DNA of 64,000 bases from Algibacillus agarilyticus (GCF_003286125.1 NZ_QMED01000017.1:1-64000); one strand, 5' to 3'. Positions 29,524 to 43,850 are shown, counted from the first letter of the stretch. Notes: a model not told the origin generated them from the letters alone. Translations and numbers: made by a program.

Positions 29524-30891
29524 TTACTTTTTAATTGGGCGCTGCCAACCTTCAATATTGCGCTGTTTTGCACGCGCAATGGCTAACTCGCCATCTTCAA
29601 CATCTTTTGTTACAACTGCACCAGCCCCCACGGTAGCGCCAGAGCCAATGTTAACCGGCGCAACTAACGCAGAGTTAGAACCTATAAAGACATTCTGACC
29701 AATGATCGTTTTAAACTTGTTTACACCATCATAATTACACGTGATCGTACCAGCCCCAATATTCGTGCCCGCACCGACTTCAGCATCACCTAAATAAGTT
29801 AAATGATTAGCTTTGGCACCTTCACCTAATGTGGTTTTTTTTATTTCAACAAAATTACCAACATGACAATTATCAGCTAATTTAGCACCCGGTCTTAATC
29901 GTGCAAATGGACCAATGGCATTACTTTTGCCCACAGTAACGTCTTCAAAGTGGCTATTAGCTTTAACGACCGTTCCATCGCCAATCGTGACATTTTTAAG
30001 TACACAATTGCTTTCAATAGTCACGTTATTCCCTAATACAACCTGGCCTTCAAGTATGACATTAACATCAATGATCACATCTGTACCAACCGTTACATCG
30101 CCACGCACATCAAATCGAGCAGGATCTCGCAAAGACACACCTTGGATCATTAATTCGGTTGCTTGCTCTAACTGATATACACGCTCTAAATGCGCCTGTT
30201 GCATGCGGTTATTTACGCCTTCAACTTCATCGGCATTATGCGGACTTACGGTGCAAATTTCTTTACCTTCAGCGGCGGCCATACCAATAATATCCGTTAA
30301 ATAATATTCGCCTTGGGTATTATCATTGTTTAACGCACCTAACCATTTTTTTAACTGCTTAGCTGGTACAGCCATAATACCAGTATTAATTTCATTGATC
30401 GTAAGTTGAGTTGGGTTAGCGTCTTTTTGCTCTACAATTGCGGTGACTAAATTATTTTCATCTCGCACAATACGACCATAACCAAATGGATTGGCTAATT
30501 TAACGGTAAGTAAACCGATACCTTCTTCTGGGGTTGCAGCCACTAGCTTGGATAACGTTGATGATTTAATGAGCGGAACATCACCATATAGAATTAACGC
30601 CACTTCATCATTGCTTAAAAATGGAATAACTTGCTGTACAGCATGACCCGTACCGAGTTGTTCTTTTTGCTCAACCCAATTCGCATCTTCTTGTTTTAGT
30701 GCTAATTTGAGTTGCTCACCACCATGGCCATAAATCAGCTGAATATTTTCGCAACCCATCTCACGTGAAGCATCGATTACATGTTTAACCATAGGCTTAT
30801 GGCCAATTTTATGTAGTACTTTTGGTAAATTAGATTTCATGCGCGTACCTTTACCGGCCGCGAGAATAACTGCTGAGAGTTTCTTTTCCAT
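29524..30891 (-). CDS. glmU: Bifunctional UDP-GlcNAc pyrophosphorylase / GlcN-1-P acetyltransferase
   Basis: A 455-residue enzyme making UDP-N-acetylglucosamine for peptidoglycan and lipopolysaccharide. The N-terminal uridyltransferase domain shows [18 protein letters not shown] and LYGDVPL; the C-terminal left-handed beta-helix acetyltransferase domain shows hexapeptide repeats and the conserved [12 protein letters not shown] and CNYDG segments. Length matches the E. coli enzyme. It lies downstream of the ATP synthase operon, the usual gammaproteobacterial order, but behind a terminator. Confidence 0.97.
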   Translation of the reverse strand: MEKKLSAVILAAGKGTRMKSNLPKVLHKIGHKPMVKHVIDASREMGCENIQLIYGHGGEQLKLALKQEDANWVEQKEQLGTGHAVQQVIPFLSNDEVALILYGDVPLIKSSTLSKLVAATPEEGIGLLTVKLANPFGYGRIVRDENNLVTAIVEQKDANPTQLTINEINTGIMAVPAKQLKKWLGALNNDNTQGEYYLTDIIGMAAAEGKEICTVSPHNADEVEGVNNRMQQAHLERVYQLEQATELMIQGVSLRDPARFDVRGDVTVGTDVIIDVNVILEGQVVLGNNVTIESNCVLKNVTIGDGTVVKANSHFEDVTVGKSNAIGPFARLRPGAKLADNCHVGNFVEIKKTTLGEGAKANHLTYLGDAEVGAGTNIGAGTITCNYDGVNKFKTIIGQNVFIGSNSALVAPVNIGSGATVGAGAVVTKDVEDGELAIARAKQRNIEGWQRPIKK

Positions 30892-30964
30892 AATAGACTT
30901 TTATATAATTGATTAGGCGGGGTTAGTTTATAACAAACATAATAAATTTAAAGTGACAGATAAC

Positions 30965-30996
30965 AAAAAGGGCGGTTTAAAAACCGCCCTTTTTTA
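30965..30996 (-). terminator. Terminator of the ATP synthase operon
   Basis: AAAAAGGGCGGTTT / AAACCGCCCTTTTT stem with a short A loop, flanked by T-runs on both strands. It lies 24 bp after the atpC stop and before glmU. Confidence 0.92.
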
Positions 30997-31019
30997 ATCA
31001 TATCAATACTTAACAACGA

Positions 31020-31436
31020 TTATTTACGTAAATTATTAAGTACTTTTATTTGTGCAATCGCTTCAGCTAACTCACGAGCGGCTTGAGCAAAGTCAATGTC
31101 GCCTTTAGGATTAGCAATAGCATCTTCTGCACGTTGCTTAGCTGCTTGTGCTGCTGCTTCATCGATGTCGTCACCGCGTAAAGCAACATCAGCCAGCACA
31201 GTTACACCATTAGGTTGTACTTCTAAAATACCACCTGACAGATAGATGAACTCTTCTTCACCAAACTGCTTAACAACTCGGATATGGCCAGGTTTTAACG
31301 GGCTGATTAAAGGTGCATGGCCAGGCATAATACCTAACTCACCTTCACTACCAGTTACCTGAATAGATTCAACTAGGCCAGAAAATATACCACTTTCTGC
31401 ACTAACGATATCTAGGTGTACGGTCATAGCTGCCAT
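31020..31436 (-). CDS. atpC: ATP synthase epsilon subunit
   Basis: A 138-residue subunit of the F1 central stalk that couples rotation and inhibits ATP hydrolysis. The N-terminal beta-barrel ([26 protein letters not shown]) and the C-terminal two-helix part are complete. Start at 31436 follows a GGAGG. Last gene of the operon. Confidence 0.97.
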   Translation of the reverse strand: MAAMTVHLDIVSAESGIFSGLVESIQVTGSEGELGIMPGHAPLISPLKPGHIRVVKQFGEEEFIYLSGGILEVQPNGVTVLADVALRGDDIDEAAAQAAKQRAEDAIANPKGDIDFAQAARELAEAIAQIKVLNNLRK

Positions 31437-31458
31437 AGCTACCTCCTATCCGAAATAA

Positions 31459-32868
<1,410 letters not shown>

Positions 32869-33729
32869 TTAGACGGCAGCTGCACCAGCAACGATTTCAC
32901 CCAATTCTTGAGTAATCGCCGCTTGACGCGCTTTGTTATAAACTAATTGTAAATCGTCTATCAGCTCACCTGCGTTATCAGTTGCAGCTTTCATCGCAAC
33001 CATACGTGCAGCCATTTCGCTTGCTACGTTTTCAACAACAGCTTGATAAACCTGAGATTCTATATAGCGAGTTAATAACTGTTCCAAAATTTCTTTTGGA
33101 TCAGGCTCGTATATATAATCCCATTTATGTTTCAGTTCGTTATCCTCTGCCTTTGGCAAAGGTAATAGCTGATCAGTCGTAGGTGTTTGCGTCATGGTGT
33201 TTACAAATTTATTGTAAACAACATAAAGGCGATCAATTTCACCTTTATCGTATGCATCTAGCATCACATGTACAGAACCTACTATGTCGGATACTGATGG
33301 TGCATCACCCAAACCATCGGTTTGAGCAATAAGATTACCACCATAGCTGTTGAAAAAGGAAGTGCCTTTGCTACCTACAGCAGCAAAATCAACTTCAGCC
33401 CCTTTTTCTTTCCACTCTTTTGCAGAATTTATGACGCTTTTGAACAAGTTAATGTTCAAGCCGCCACATAAACCACGGTCGGTAGAAACAACAATGTAAC
33501 CTACGCGCTTAGCTTCACGCTCTTCCATATAAGCATGCTTATATTCCAAGCTACCAAGCGCGATATGACTAATCACCTTGCGCATATTTTCTGCGTATGG
33601 ACGTGATGATGCCATGCGATCTTGTGCTTTACGCATTTTACTCGCGGCAACCATTTCCATAGCGCTGGTAATCTTTTGAGTATTTTTAACACTCGCAATT
33701 TTACTTTTTATCTCTTTAGCGCCAGCCAT
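32869..33729 (-). CDS. atpG: ATP synthase gamma subunit
   Basis: A 286-residue rotor shaft subunit with the N-terminal coiled-coil helix ([20 protein letters not shown]) and the C-terminal helix [18 protein letters not shown]. Start at ATG 33729 rather than the TTG two codons upstream, because GGAG is nine bases before the ATG. Confidence 0.97.
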   Translation of the reverse strand: MAGAKEIKSKIASVKNTQKITSAMEMVAASKMRKAQDRMASSRPYAENMRKVISHIALGSLEYKHAYMEEREAKRVGYIVVSTDRGLCGGLNINLFKSVINSAKEWKEKGAEVDFAAVGSKGTSFFNSYGGNLIAQTDGLGDAPSVSDIVGSVHVMLDAYDKGEIDRLYVVYNKFVNTMTQTPTTDQLLPLPKAEDNELKHKWDYIYEPDPKEILEQLLTRYIESQVYQAVVENVASEMAARMVAMKAATDNAGELIDDLQLVYNKARQAAITQELGEIVAGAAAV

Positions 33730-33766
33730 AATCAATCACTCCGATTAATGTGTTAATCGTCTACTC

Positions 33767-35308
33767 TTACCAAGTTTGAGTAGCTTTAAACTTCTCGATA
33801 CCTTCTTTCAAGCCTGCTTCTACGTCTTTGTCGTAGGCACCACTTGCGTCGATTTTTTCGATTAGTTCAGCGTATTCAGAACGCATAAATGATTGCAGGC
33901 CTGCTTCGAAATCAAGTACTTTATTAACTTCGATATCGTTTAAATAGCCTTTATCAGCAGCAAATAAAGAAACCGTCATTTCGCCTACTGTTAATGGAGC
34001 ATATTGATTCTGCTTCATTAATTCAGTAACGCGCTCACCATGCTCTAATTGAGCACGAGTTGCATCATCAAGGTCAGATGCAAATTGAGCAAATGCCGCT
34101 AATTCACGATATTGAGCAAGTGCTAAACGAATACCACCACCTAATTTCTTAACTGATTTAGTCTGAGCAGCACCACCAACACGTGATACAGAAATACCCG
34201 CGTTAACAGGAGGACGAATACCCGCATTAAACATGCTAGATTCTAAGAATATCTGACCATCAGTAATTGAAATTACGTTAGTTGGTACGAATGCTGATAC
34301 ATCACCCGCTTGCGTTTCGATAATCGGTAACGCAGTTAAAGAACCGGTTTTACCTTTTACCGCACCATTTGTATAACGCTCAACATAGTTAGCATTTACA
34401 CGTGATGCACGCTCTAATAAACGTGAATGAAGATAGAATACATCACCAGGGTAGGCTTCACGACCTGGCGGACGACGTAATAATAATGATACTTGACGGT
34501 AAGCAACAGCTTGCTTAGACAAATCATCATATACAATTAACGAGTCTTCACCGCGGTCACGGAAGTATTCACCCATCGTACAACCAGCGTAAGCTGATAA
34601 GTACTGTAACGCTGCAGATTCAGAAGCGGTAGCAACAACAACAATCGTGTTTTCTAATGCTCCGTGCTCTTCTAATTTACGTACAACGTTAGAAACTGTT
34701 GACGCTTTTTGACCAATTGCAACATAAACGCTTTTAACGCCTGTATGTTTTTGTGCAATGATGGCATCGATGGCTAAAGCAGTTTTACCTACTTGACGGT
34801 CACCGATAATCAACTCACGTTGACCACGTCCGATTGGAACCATTGAGTCAATTGACTTATAGCCCGTTTGTAAAGGTTCATCAACTGATTGACGCTCGAT
34901 TACGCCTGGTGCAATTTTTTCAACTGCTTCAAAACCATCGTTTTCGATAGGACCTTTACCGTCGATTGGTTCACCTAAAGTGTTAACCACACGACCTAAT
35001 AAACCAGGACCAACCGGTACTTCTAAAATACGGCCAGTACCTTTTACTTTTGTGCCTTCTTGTAGATCCGCATAAGGACCCATAACAACCGCACCAACCG
35101 AATCACGGTTAAGGTTTAACGCGATTGCGTAACGGCTACCAGGAAGCTCGATCATTTCACCTTGCATTACATCGGCTAAGCCGTGAATGCTGATGATACC
35201 ATCGGTTACAGATACGATTGTACCTTCATTTCGAGCTTCACTGACGATTTCAAACTGTTCAATACGTTTTTTGATCAGCTCGGCAATTTCTGTGGAATTC
35301 AGTTGCAT
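33767..35308 (-). CDS. atpA: ATP synthase alpha subunit
   Basis: A 513-residue noncatalytic nucleotide-binding F1 subunit, identical in length to the E. coli protein. P-loop [23 protein letters not shown] and the arginine-finger region [14 protein letters not shown] are present. Between atpH and atpG. Confidence 0.98.
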   Translation of the reverse strand: MQLNSTEIAELIKKRIEQFEIVSEARNEGTIVSVTDGIISIHGLADVMQGEMIELPGSRYAIALNLNRDSVGAVVMGPYADLQEGTKVKGTGRILEVPVGPGLLGRVVNTLGEPIDGKGPIENDGFEAVEKIAPGVIERQSVDEPLQTGYKSIDSMVPIGRGQRELIIGDRQVGKTALAIDAIIAQKHTGVKSVYVAIGQKASTVSNVVRKLEEHGALENTIVVVATASESAALQYLSAYAGCTMGEYFRDRGEDSLIVYDDLSKQAVAYRQVSLLLRRPPGREAYPGDVFYLHSRLLERASRVNANYVERYTNGAVKGKTGSLTALPIIETQAGDVSAFVPTNVISITDGQIFLESSMFNAGIRPPVNAGISVSRVGGAAQTKSVKKLGGGIRLALAQYRELAAFAQFASDLDDATRAQLEHGERVTELMKQNQYAPLTVGEMTVSLFAADKGYLNDIEVNKVLDFEAGLQSFMRSEYAELIEKIDASGAYDKDVEAGLKEGIEKFKATQTW

Positions 35309-35319
35309 GCTCTGTTCCC

Positions 35320-35853
35320 CTACGACTGCAAACTAATTGCTAGTCGATCCAATTTTCCGCGAATAGTAGCGTCGATCACCATGTCGCCAGACTTGATCAC
35401 AAGTCCACCAACCACGGATGTATCTACTATACAATTCAGCTTAACTTTTTTTGCTAAACGCTTTTCTAAAGATGCCGCTAGCGAGCTCATTTGTGTTTCT
35501 GTCAGCGTTACTGCTGATAAAACATCAACTTCAGCTGTTTTCTCATACTCTGCTTTTAATGCAGAGTATGAAGCAACAACGTCAGGTAAAGCCGCTAAGC
35601 GTGCATTTTCAGCCATCACTTTAATCAAGTTTTGGCCATTTTGATCAAGCTGTTCTCCACAAACCTTGATGAAAATTTCAGCAAGTTGTTCTGGATTTAC
35701 AGAGCCCGATAACAAACCTTTAATTGATTCGTTTTTCGTTACTTCTGCAGCAAATGTCAATTGAGCAAATACAGCATCAATTTTATTTGTTTCAACAGCA
35801 AAATCAAACGCAGCTTTAGCGTATGGTCGGGCTATAGTTGTCAATTCAGACAT
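35320..35853 (-). CDS. atpH: ATP synthase delta subunit
   Basis: A 177-residue F1 subunit that attaches the peripheral stalk to the alpha subunits. Family signs are [14 protein letters not shown] near the N-terminus and [22 protein letters not shown] near the C-terminus. It starts 11 bp after atpF. Confidence 0.97.
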   Translation of the reverse strand: MSELTTIARPYAKAAFDFAVETNKIDAVFAQLTFAAEVTKNESIKGLLSGSVNPEQLAEIFIKVCGEQLDQNGQNLIKVMAENARLAALPDVVASYSALKAEYEKTAEVDVLSAVTLTETQMSSLAASLEKRLAKKVKLNCIVDTSVVGGLVIKSGDMVIDATIRGKLDRLAISLQS

Positions 35854-35864
35854 CTTTATACCCC

Positions 35865-36335
35865 TTATAATTCTTCAACAAGCTTATCAAGAATGTCAGC
35901 GTGTGCAGTTGCATCAATCGAGCGCTCAAGAATTTTCTCTGCGCCAGAAATTGCTAGAACAGCAACTTGCTTACGAAGATCTTCTTTTGCACGATTACGC
36001 TCAGCTTCAATTTCAGATTGACCTTGAGCTAAGATTTTTTCAGCTTCAACACGCGCTTTCTGAGCCGCTTCATCAATAATTTGATTTTCACGTTTCTTGG
36101 CTTGTTCGATGATAGTAGCAGCTTGCGCTTTAGCTTCTTTAAGTTGCTCAGACGCCTTTGCTTGAGCTAATTCTAAATCTTTAGCTGCACGCTCAGATGC
36201 TTCTAAACCATCGGCTATTTTCTTTTGACGATCTTCAATTGCACCGTTTAATGGTGGCCACACATATTTCATGGTGAACCAAACAAAAAATACAAATGCG
36301 ATTAATTCGCCGAGTAGAGTGGCGTTGATATTCAC
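35865..36335 (-). CDS. atpF: ATP synthase b subunit
   Basis: A 156-residue peripheral stalk subunit, same length as in E. coli: one N-terminal membrane segment ([19 protein letters not shown]) then a long charged alpha-helical coiled-coil rich in Ala, Glu and Lys. Confidence 0.97.
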   Translation of the reverse strand: MNINATLLGELIAFVFFVWFTMKYVWPPLNGAIEDRQKKIADGLEASERAAKDLELAQAKASEQLKEAKAQAATIIEQAKKRENQIIDEAAQKARVEAEKILAQGQSEIEAERNRAKEDLRKQVAVLAISGAEKILERSIDATAHADILDKLVEEL

Positions 36336-36377
36336 AATCGCGCCTCCTTATTATTCGTTAAAAAGCAAAAGTTGTTA

Positions 36378-36629
<252 letters not shown>

Positions 36630-36657
36630 TTAAAAAATAAAATGTAAAAAGTTTTTT

Positions 36658-36703
36658 GGGCATCCTGCCCTTTACCCTTCGGGCCGACTTAAAATAAGTC
36701 GCC
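36658..36703 (-). other. Stem-loops in the atpB-atpE spacer
   Basis: Two small hairpins: GGGCA/TGCCC (36658-36670) and CGACTT/AAGTCG (36685-36701). They sit in the 123-bp spacer ahead of atpE, where structures can affect RNA stability or initiation and help raise c-subunit output. Role here is inferred. Confidence 0.45.
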
Positions 36704-36722
36704 TAACTTAAATCCCGAAAAG

Positions 36723-37917
<1,195 letters not shown>

Positions 37918-38004
37918 GGTTATTGAGCTCCAAATTATTAAGTCCTTACAGCTTGCTGCTTTATTTACGAGTATTACAACTCAAGGCGTAAAAAAGCTAG
38001 CGAA

Positions 38005-38032
38005 AGTATACTGTTTTATACTAGCTTTTCAA
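38005..38032 (-). promoter_or_regulatory. Probable sigma-70 promoter of the atp operon
   Basis: On the minus strand TTGAAA (38032-38027) is followed after 16 bp by TATACT (38010-38005), 88 bp before atpI. The promoter is enclosed in an inverted repeat (AAAGCTAG / CTAGCTTT), which could bind a regulator. Confidence 0.6.
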
Positions 38033-38104
38033 CTTGATCAGATGGAATTGATATTAAGTTTCTTATAATATTTTGATATTAAGGGCTACGTAACCATTGT
38101 TAAC

Positions 38105-38128
38105 AAAAAAAAACGTCAAAAAGGCGTT
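38105..38128 (-). terminator. Terminator overlapping the parB stop codon
   Basis: On the minus strand AACGCC pairs imperfectly with GACGTT around a T-rich loop and is followed by nine Ts. The first arm includes bases of the parB TAA codon (38127-38129), so the stop is inside the hairpin. Confidence 0.65.
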
Positions 38129-39023
38129 AAGATGACTGTTTTTTTAATCTTTCAATAATGCCATCTAGCGTATTCAAATTTGAAAAATCGATCACTAATT
38201 TACCTTTTCCTTTCGCGTTGTGACTAATGGTCACATTTGAACCAACAATATCGGTTAACGTATTTTGCAAAGCAGCAAGATCAGGATCAATCACTTTTTC
38301 AACTTTAGGTTGTTCTGGTTGTTGAACTTTATGCACAAGTTTTTCGGTATCACGAACCGTTAAACCTTTAGCAACAACCGTTTTAGCGGTATCAGATTGT
38401 AAATTTCCCGTTAAACCTAATAGTGCACGAGCGTGCCCCATTTCAATATCACCATGTTCCAATAACGTTTTTACATCAGTATTAAGATTATTTAATCTTA
38501 ATAGGTTTGTTACTGTGGTACGTGATTTACCCACCGCATCTGCCGTTTGTTGATGTGTTAATTCAAATTCACTCATTAAACGTTGCAACGCGGTTGCTTC
38601 TTCCATGGCATTAAGGTCTTCGCGCTGTATATTTTCAATTAATGCAATAGCAACGGCGGCTTCATCCGGCACATTTTTAATTAAACACGGAACTAAATCT
38701 AATTGCGCGAGTTGCGCGGCTCGCCAACGGCGTTCACCCGCGATAATTTCATAGTTATTTTCGCTTATCAATCTAACAACAATTGGCTGGATAATACCTT
38801 GGCTTTTAATTGAATTAGCTAAATCATCTAATGCTTCCGGCGACATATCTTTGCGAGGTTGATATTTACCAGGGTGTAAATATTCAATAGCTATTTTTTG
38901 TAATTCGTTACGCTGTGATTCACTTTCTTCCTGAACACCATCTTGATGCGAGGGTTGAAAAGCACCACTGGTTGTGAGTAGCGCATCTAAACCGCGTCCG
39001 AGACCTCTTTTTTTTGCCGACAT
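38127..39023 (-). CDS. parB: Chromosome partitioning protein ParB
   Basis: A 298-residue CTP-dependent DNA clamp. The N-terminal arginine-rich patch GERRWRAAQLA, the helix-turn-helix LTHQQTADAVGKSRTTVTNLLRL and a C-terminal dimerisation helix are present. It nucleates at parS; two parS-like sites lie in recF at 62080 and 62722. Follows parA by 25 bp. Confidence 0.97.
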   Translation of the reverse strand: MSAKKRGLGRGLDALLTTSGAFQPSHQDGVQEESESQRNELQKIAIEYLHPGKYQPRKDMSPEALDDLANSIKSQGIIQPIVVRLISENNYEIIAGERRWRAAQLAQLDLVPCLIKNVPDEAAVAIALIENIQREDLNAMEEATALQRLMSEFELTHQQTADAVGKSRTTVTNLLRLNNLNTDVKTLLEHGDIEMGHARALLGLTGNLQSDTAKTVVAKGLTVRDTEKLVHKVQQPEQPKVEKVIDPDLAALQNTLTDIVGSNVTISHNAKGKGKLVIDFSNLNTLDGIIERLKKQSS

Positions 39024-39048
39024 TTTTTATCCAATTCAATTTTTATTA

Positions 39049-39840
39049 TTAAGCGACTTGCTGTCTTGCTTTAGTCGTTTCGCTTTTTCGGATCATTTCG
39101 CCGGCAAGCGCTAAATACGCTTTAGCACCGGTTGATGATTTATCATAATACATTACAGGCGTACCAAAACTAGGCGCTTCAGCTAATCGCACATTCCGTG
39201 GAATAACCGTTCGGTAAACTTTATCACCAAAGTGACTTTTTAATTGTTCTGATACATCATTCGCTAAACGGTTGCGCGGATCATACATCGTACGCAAGAT
39301 CCCTTCGATAGCTAAATTAGGGTTAACAACTGAAGCCAATTTTTGGATTGTATCCATTAACGCAGTTAAACCTTCAAGTGCATAATATTCACATTGCATA
39401 GGAACCAATACAGAATCAGCAGCAGCCATGGCATTAACCGTCAACATATTTAACGATGGTGGGCAATCAATGAAAATAAAATCATATTGGTCACGACATT
39501 TTTCAAGCGCATTGCGTAAACGAACTTCACGTGCAAAGCATTCCATTAATTTAATCTCGGCAGCGGTAACGTCTGAATTAGCCGCGATAAGATGATAACT
39601 GCCTGATGTTTCTTTCACCGCCACTTCATCGACGGGCTTTTCTTCAATCAATAATTCATAAGCGGTTGCCGGCACATCATATTTATCAACGCCGCTGCCC
39701 ATGGTGGCATTACCTTGTGGATCGAGATCAATCAATAATACTTTACGTTTAGTAGCGGCCATTGACGCGGCTAGATTTACCGCTGTCGTTGTTTTACCAA
39801 CGCCACCTTTTTGATTTGCTACTGCTATAATTTTTCCCAT
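39049..39840 (-). CDS. parA: Chromosome partitioning ATPase ParA
   Basis: A 263-residue Walker-type ATPase that moves ParB-parS complexes. Deviant Walker A KGGVGKTT near the N-terminus, then DLDPQGNATMGSG and the IDCPPSLNML segment. Start at ATG 39840, after GAGAGG, not the earlier frame opening at 39864. Operon with parB. Confidence 0.97.
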   Translation of the reverse strand: MGKIIAVANQKGGVGKTTTAVNLAASMAATKRKVLLIDLDPQGNATMGSGVDKYDVPATAYELLIEEKPVDEVAVKETSGSYHLIAANSDVTAAEIKLMECFAREVRLRNALEKCRDQYDFIFIDCPPSLNMLTVNAMAAADSVLVPMQCEYYALEGLTALMDTIQKLASVVNPNLAIEGILRTMYDPRNRLANDVSEQLKSHFGDKVYRTVIPRNVRLAEAPSFGTPVMYYDKSSTGAKAYLALAGEMIRKSETTKARQQVA

Positions 39841-39874
39841 GACACGCCTCTCTTTTAGAACCAATTCCGGTTTG

Positions 39875-40504
39875 TTACGACGATTTTCTTATATGCAACA
39901 AATGCCTTTCTTCCGCTAAATTAGGAACGTTTAACGTTATGGTTTTACAAAGCGTAAAGCCAGTAGGCAAATTATCGATTTCTGAATCAGGATGAATGCC
40001 TTTCATAGCATAAAAATTTCCATCTTCAGGTACTAGATGGTGACACCAAGTGAGCATATCTTCAAGTGATGCAAAAGCTCGACTTAACACGCCATCGTAT
40101 AAAATATCAGGTTGGTGCTCTTCAACTCTTGATTGAATGGCTGTCACATTGGTGATTTCAAGCTCATAACATACTTGTCGAATAAATCTGATTCGCTTAC
40201 CTAAGCTGTCGAGCAAGGTAAATTGTACATCAGGCATGCAAATAGCCAGTGGTAAACCGGGTAAACCAGGCCCCGTTCCAACATCAATAAGTTTACCTTC
40301 TTGTGGTAAATGCTCAATCAGAACAATTGAATCCATAATATGCCTAACCAGCATATCAGATGGCTGTCTAACCGAGGTTAAATTATACGCTTTATTCCAT
40401 TTATTTAGCATTTCAACTAAAGCTAATAATTTTTCACTTTGTTCTGTTGTAACGGTTAGCGATGTTTTTTTCAATAAGTTCGAAAATTGTTCAGATAAAG
40501 ACAT
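39875..40504 (-). CDS. rsmG: 16S rRNA (guanine-527-N7) methyltransferase
   Basis: A 209-residue SAM methyltransferase that modifies G527 of 16S rRNA, target of streptomycin-resistance mutations. Family segments: [11 protein letters not shown], the SAM site [16 protein letters not shown] and [10 protein letters not shown]. Start ATG 40504. Encoded between mnmG and parA, the classic gammaproteobacterial order. Confidence 0.97.
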   Translation of the reverse strand: MSLSEQFSNLLKKTSLTVTTEQSEKLLALVEMLNKWNKAYNLTSVRQPSDMLVRHIMDSIVLIEHLPQEGKLIDVGTGPGLPGLPLAICMPDVQFTLLDSLGKRIRFIRQVCYELEITNVTAIQSRVEEHQPDILYDGVLSRAFASLEDMLTWCHHLVPEDGNFYAMKGIHPDSEIDNLPTGFTLCKTITLNVPNLAEERHLLHIRKSS

Positions 40505-40549
40505 GATAGTTCTAATTTTCTTAATGCGATAACACATTCAAAGGTAAAG

Positions 40550-40575
40550 CGGCTATATTTTAAACAATATAGCCG
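40550..40575. other. Stem-loop between mnmG and rsmG
   Basis: CGGCTATATT (40550-40559) and AATATAGCCG (40566-40575) form a perfect 10-bp stem with a six-base loop. No T-run follows on the minus strand, so it may be an RNA stability or processing element rather than a terminator. Confidence 0.6.
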
Positions 40576-40592
40576 TAGATGGGTAGATTATA

Positions 40593-42485
40593 TTACGCTG
40601 AGCGTTTTAATAAACCTTGTTTTTTCAAACTTATTAGCAAAAGAGAAATTGCGGCGGGTGTAACACCTGATATACGTGAAGCTTGGCCGATTGTTTCAGG
40701 TTTATGATCATTTAATTTAGCAATAACCTCATTTGATAAACCATTAACATTGGTGTAATCAAAATCAGCAGGCAACAAGGTATTTTCATTCCGTAATTGC
40801 TTATTAATTTCTTCTTGCTGGCGTTCAATATAACCTGCATATTTGATTTGAATTTCGACCTGCTCCGCGGCTTGCTTATTTTCAAGAGCGGGCCCTAAGT
40901 TGCCAATTTTCATCAAATCGTCATAACTCATTTCAGGGCGTCGAATCAAATCTTCAAGTGAATGCTCACGGCTAACTGGGTTTTTTAGCAATGGATTTAG
41001 TTCATCAATGCATTCGTGTTTAGTATGGATCCATGTCGTTTTTAAACGCTGACGTTCTTTTTCAATTGATTCTAATTTTTCATTGAATGCAGTCCATTGC
41101 TCTTCACCCACTAAACCAACATTGTAGCCAGATTCAGTTAAACGAATATCAGCATTATCCTCACGTAATAACAATCGGTATTCCGCTCGACTGGTAAACA
41201 TGCGATAAGGTTCTTTAGTGCCCATGGTGATTAAATCATCAACCAGTACCCCTAAATAGCCTTGATCACGACGTATAATAAAATCATCTTTTTCTTGAGC
41301 GCGTAAAGCCGCGTTTGTTCCCGCTAATAAACCTTGAGCGCCCGCTTCTTCATAACCTGTTGTGCCGTTAATTTGGCCAGCAAAATATAAATTTTTAATA
41401 AATTTGGTTTCAAGCGTTTGACGTAAATCGCGTGGATCAAAAAAGTCATATTCAATAGCATAACCCGGTCGAGTTATATGCGCATTTTCCATGCCTTTGA
41501 TTGAACGAACTAAATTTAATTGCACGTCAAAAGGTAAACTCGTTGATATACCATTTGGATAAAGTTCATGAGTGGTTAAACCTTCAGGTTCGATAAATAT
41601 TTGATGTGAATCTTTATCGGCAAAACGAACTATTTTATCTTCAATTGATGGACAATAACGAGGTCCAATCCCTTCGATAACACCAGAATACATGGGTGAA
41701 CGATCTAATCCACCTCGAATAATATCGTGTGTATTTTCATTTGTATGGGTTATGTAACAAGGGATCTGTTGTGGATGATCGGTTTGCTTACCCAAAAATG
41801 AAAATACCGGTGTTGGAAAATCACCTGGTTGTTCTTGCATCTGATTAAAATCAACAGTACGTGCATCAATTCGAGGAGGTGTACCGGTTTTTAATCGGCC
41901 AACTCTAAACGGTAAAGCACGTAAACGTTCTGCAAGGGCGATTGATGGTGGATCACCGGCTCTACCACCACGATAGTTTTCTAAACCTATGTGGATTTGT
42001 CCGCCTAGGAATGTACCTACCGTTAAAACTACAGACTTGGCTGTAAATTTAAGACCCATTTGGGTCACAACACCAACGACTGTATCGTTTTCAACAATTA
42101 AATCATCACATGCTTGTTGAAAAATAAGTAAATTTTCTTGGTTTTCTAAAGCTTCGCGTACTGCTGCTTTGTATAAAATTCTGTCTGCCTGAGCGCGTGT
42201 TGCTCTAACCGCAGGTCCTTTGCTTGAATTTAGTGTTCTAAATTGGATGCCACCTTTGTCGGTGGCTTTTGCCATTAGGCCGCCTAAAGCATCAATCTCT
42301 TTAACTAAATGGCCTTTGCCAATACCACCAATTGCAGGGTTACATGACATCTGACCTAAGGTTTCAATGTTATGGGTAAGTAATAATGTTTTTTGCCCCA
42401 TACGGGCAGATGCCATTGCGGCTTCAGTGCCTGCATGACCACCGCCAACAATAATTACATCAAATTTTTGGTCAAACATCGACAT
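40593..42485 (-). CDS. mnmG: tRNA uridine-5-carboxymethylaminomethyl modification enzyme MnmG
   Basis: A 630-residue FAD protein that with MnmE modifies U34 in tRNAs. FAD motif [13 protein letters not shown] at the N-terminus, [22 protein letters not shown] and the C-terminal domain [10 protein letters not shown]. Its partner mnmE is 12 kb away at 54575. oriC lies immediately upstream. Confidence 0.98.
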   Translation of the reverse strand: MSMFDQKFDVIIVGGGHAGTEAAMASARMGQKTLLLTHNIETLGQMSCNPAIGGIGKGHLVKEIDALGGLMAKATDKGGIQFRTLNSSKGPAVRATRAQADRILYKAAVREALENQENLLIFQQACDDLIVENDTVVGVVTQMGLKFTAKSVVLTVGTFLGGQIHIGLENYRGGRAGDPPSIALAERLRALPFRVGRLKTGTPPRIDARTVDFNQMQEQPGDFPTPVFSFLGKQTDHPQQIPCYITHTNENTHDIIRGGLDRSPMYSGVIEGIGPRYCPSIEDKIVRFADKDSHQIFIEPEGLTTHELYPNGISTSLPFDVQLNLVRSIKGMENAHITRPGYAIEYDFFDPRDLRQTLETKFIKNLYFAGQINGTTGYEEAGAQGLLAGTNAALRAQEKDDFIIRRDQGYLGVLVDDLITMGTKEPYRMFTSRAEYRLLLREDNADIRLTESGYNVGLVGEEQWTAFNEKLESIEKERQRLKTTWIHTKHECIDELNPLLKNPVSREHSLEDLIRRPEMSYDDLMKIGNLGPALENKQAAEQVEIQIKYAGYIERQQEEINKQLRNENTLLPADFDYTNVNGLSNEVIAKLNDHKPETIGQASRISGVTPAAISLLLISLKKQGLLKRSA

Positions 42486-42599
42486 TTGCGATCTCCAATA
42501 GCCAAGTTGAAGAAAAGGGCGGCTATTTTATAGTCAATCGATCAGAAAGGGAATCTTGATTTCACTTTTCTTTTTTTGTAGGACTCTTTTTTGTGATTT

Positions 42600-43010
42600 T
42601 TTATTTTGTGATGGGCTTTAATAATATAAAGATCTTTATATAGAGATCTTATTTTTGTTGTTATTAGGATCTGCGATCTCTGTGGACAAGCCAAAAAAAC
42701 TTTTATATTTCATATTGTTATATTTTTTTAAACTTGTAACTTATCGTTGATCAAACTTTGATCAACCTGAGGATTAAAGTGCTAGTTATACACAACCCGA
42801 TCGCAACCTGCTATTTTTCATCAGGTTGATCACGGTTTGATCACTTGTTGTTAGCTAGTTTATGCACAGCGTGATCAAATTCGATCGGATTTTGTGGGTA
42901 ACTTGTGTGTTCTCTGTGTGCTTCCTCTGATCTAGTGGATAAAACTAGCAAAAAGGCTGTTTTTCACTCACATTTATTTAGTAAGATCATAATTGATCAC
43001 ACATCGAAAT
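42600..43010. other. oriC: Chromosomal replication origin oriC
   Basis: Upstream of mnmG, where E. coli-type origins lie. AT-rich 13-mer-like repeats run from 42629 (AAAGATCTTTATATAGAGAT, then TATTTTTGTTGTTATTAGGATC), closely similar in arrangement to the E. coli unwinding element. DnaA boxes: TTATACACA (42786-42794), TTATGCACA (42860-42868), TGTGGACAA (42681-42689), AGTGGATAA (42934-42942) and TGTGGGTAA (42893-42901). GATC occurs 14 times between 42631 and 42998, against one or two expected at this composition, as needed for Dam/SeqA control. Confidence 0.93.
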
Positions 43011-43052
43011 TATTTTTAAATTATTTTTATTTTTTTTCAAAAAGGCTGCATT

Positions 43053-43412
43053 TTGCGAATATTTAGTCTGTTTATAACGGTTTTAGTGTGTTTGATAGTG
43101 CAAATAAATGCCTTTTTATTAGTTTTAATCTTTTTTTATTTAATAAATTCGATCACTTTGATCATATTTGCGTTTGATAAATACTGTGCGATCAAAGACA
43201 AAAATAGAGTGCCAGAACGTAATTTATACCTATTTTCACTCATTGGTGGATGGTTTGGTGGGTGGGTCTCTATGTATTTATTTAGGCATAAAACGAATAA
43301 AACGGCTTTTTTGATCCGTTTTTATACGATCGGTTTGGGTTGGTTTGTGGGCTTATTTGGGCTTATTAATTGGTCTGAAACGGGGTTGCAATTCAGTCAT
43401 TTTTTTAACTAA
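43053..43412 (+). CDS. DUF1294 membrane protein
   Basis: A 119-residue membrane protein with four hydrophobic segments and the DUF1294 signature: FAFDKYCAIKDKNRVPE, LIGGWFGGWVSMYLFRHKT and a final segment. TTG start near 43053. It lies directly beside oriC, and the GATC enrichment of the origin continues through it (eight GATC sites at 43151-43458). Function unknown. Confidence 0.82.
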   Translation: MRIFSLFITVLVCLIVQINAFLLVLIFFYLINSITLIIFAFDKYCAIKDKNRVPERNLYLFSLIGGWFGGWVSMYLFRHKTNKTAFLIRFYTIGLGWFVGLFGLINWSETGLQFSHFFN

Positions 43413-43850
43413 CGATCGCTTATTATAATTGATGATCAAATGTTGTTATTTAATGATCACAAGCCGTTATTTTGACTAAATATGAAGTTTTAACGTAGTT
43501 TCTATTTTAATTTTTTGGGCGCCTAGTTATCTAAAATAGGGCTACTTTTAAGGTTACACACAGCTTTTTAACTTTTAGGTTCGGTTTTATTAGGGTTATC
43601 GCTTTTATAATTAATTAAAAATTCGTGTTTATAAACTTATATTTTAGCTGTTTAATTAATCATTACATGATCATTTTTTTGTATATTGCAGATTTAGAGA
43701 CTAATTTTAAGTAGCTAAAAATGATAAGAATAGCTGCAATACTTTAATTTTAACTAATTAGTGCGATGATTCATTTTTATGATTGCCTATTTAGATTAAT
43801 TATCGATACCGCAATTAATTTAACATTGTGGTGTTTTTTTAAGGGATTAT
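43413..43850. other. Intergenic region, no gene seen
   Basis: About 440 AT-rich bases with no supported gene. It contains GATC sites at 43414, 43434 and 43455, the tail of the origin-associated cluster; beyond 43460 the density falls. Confidence 0.5.
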
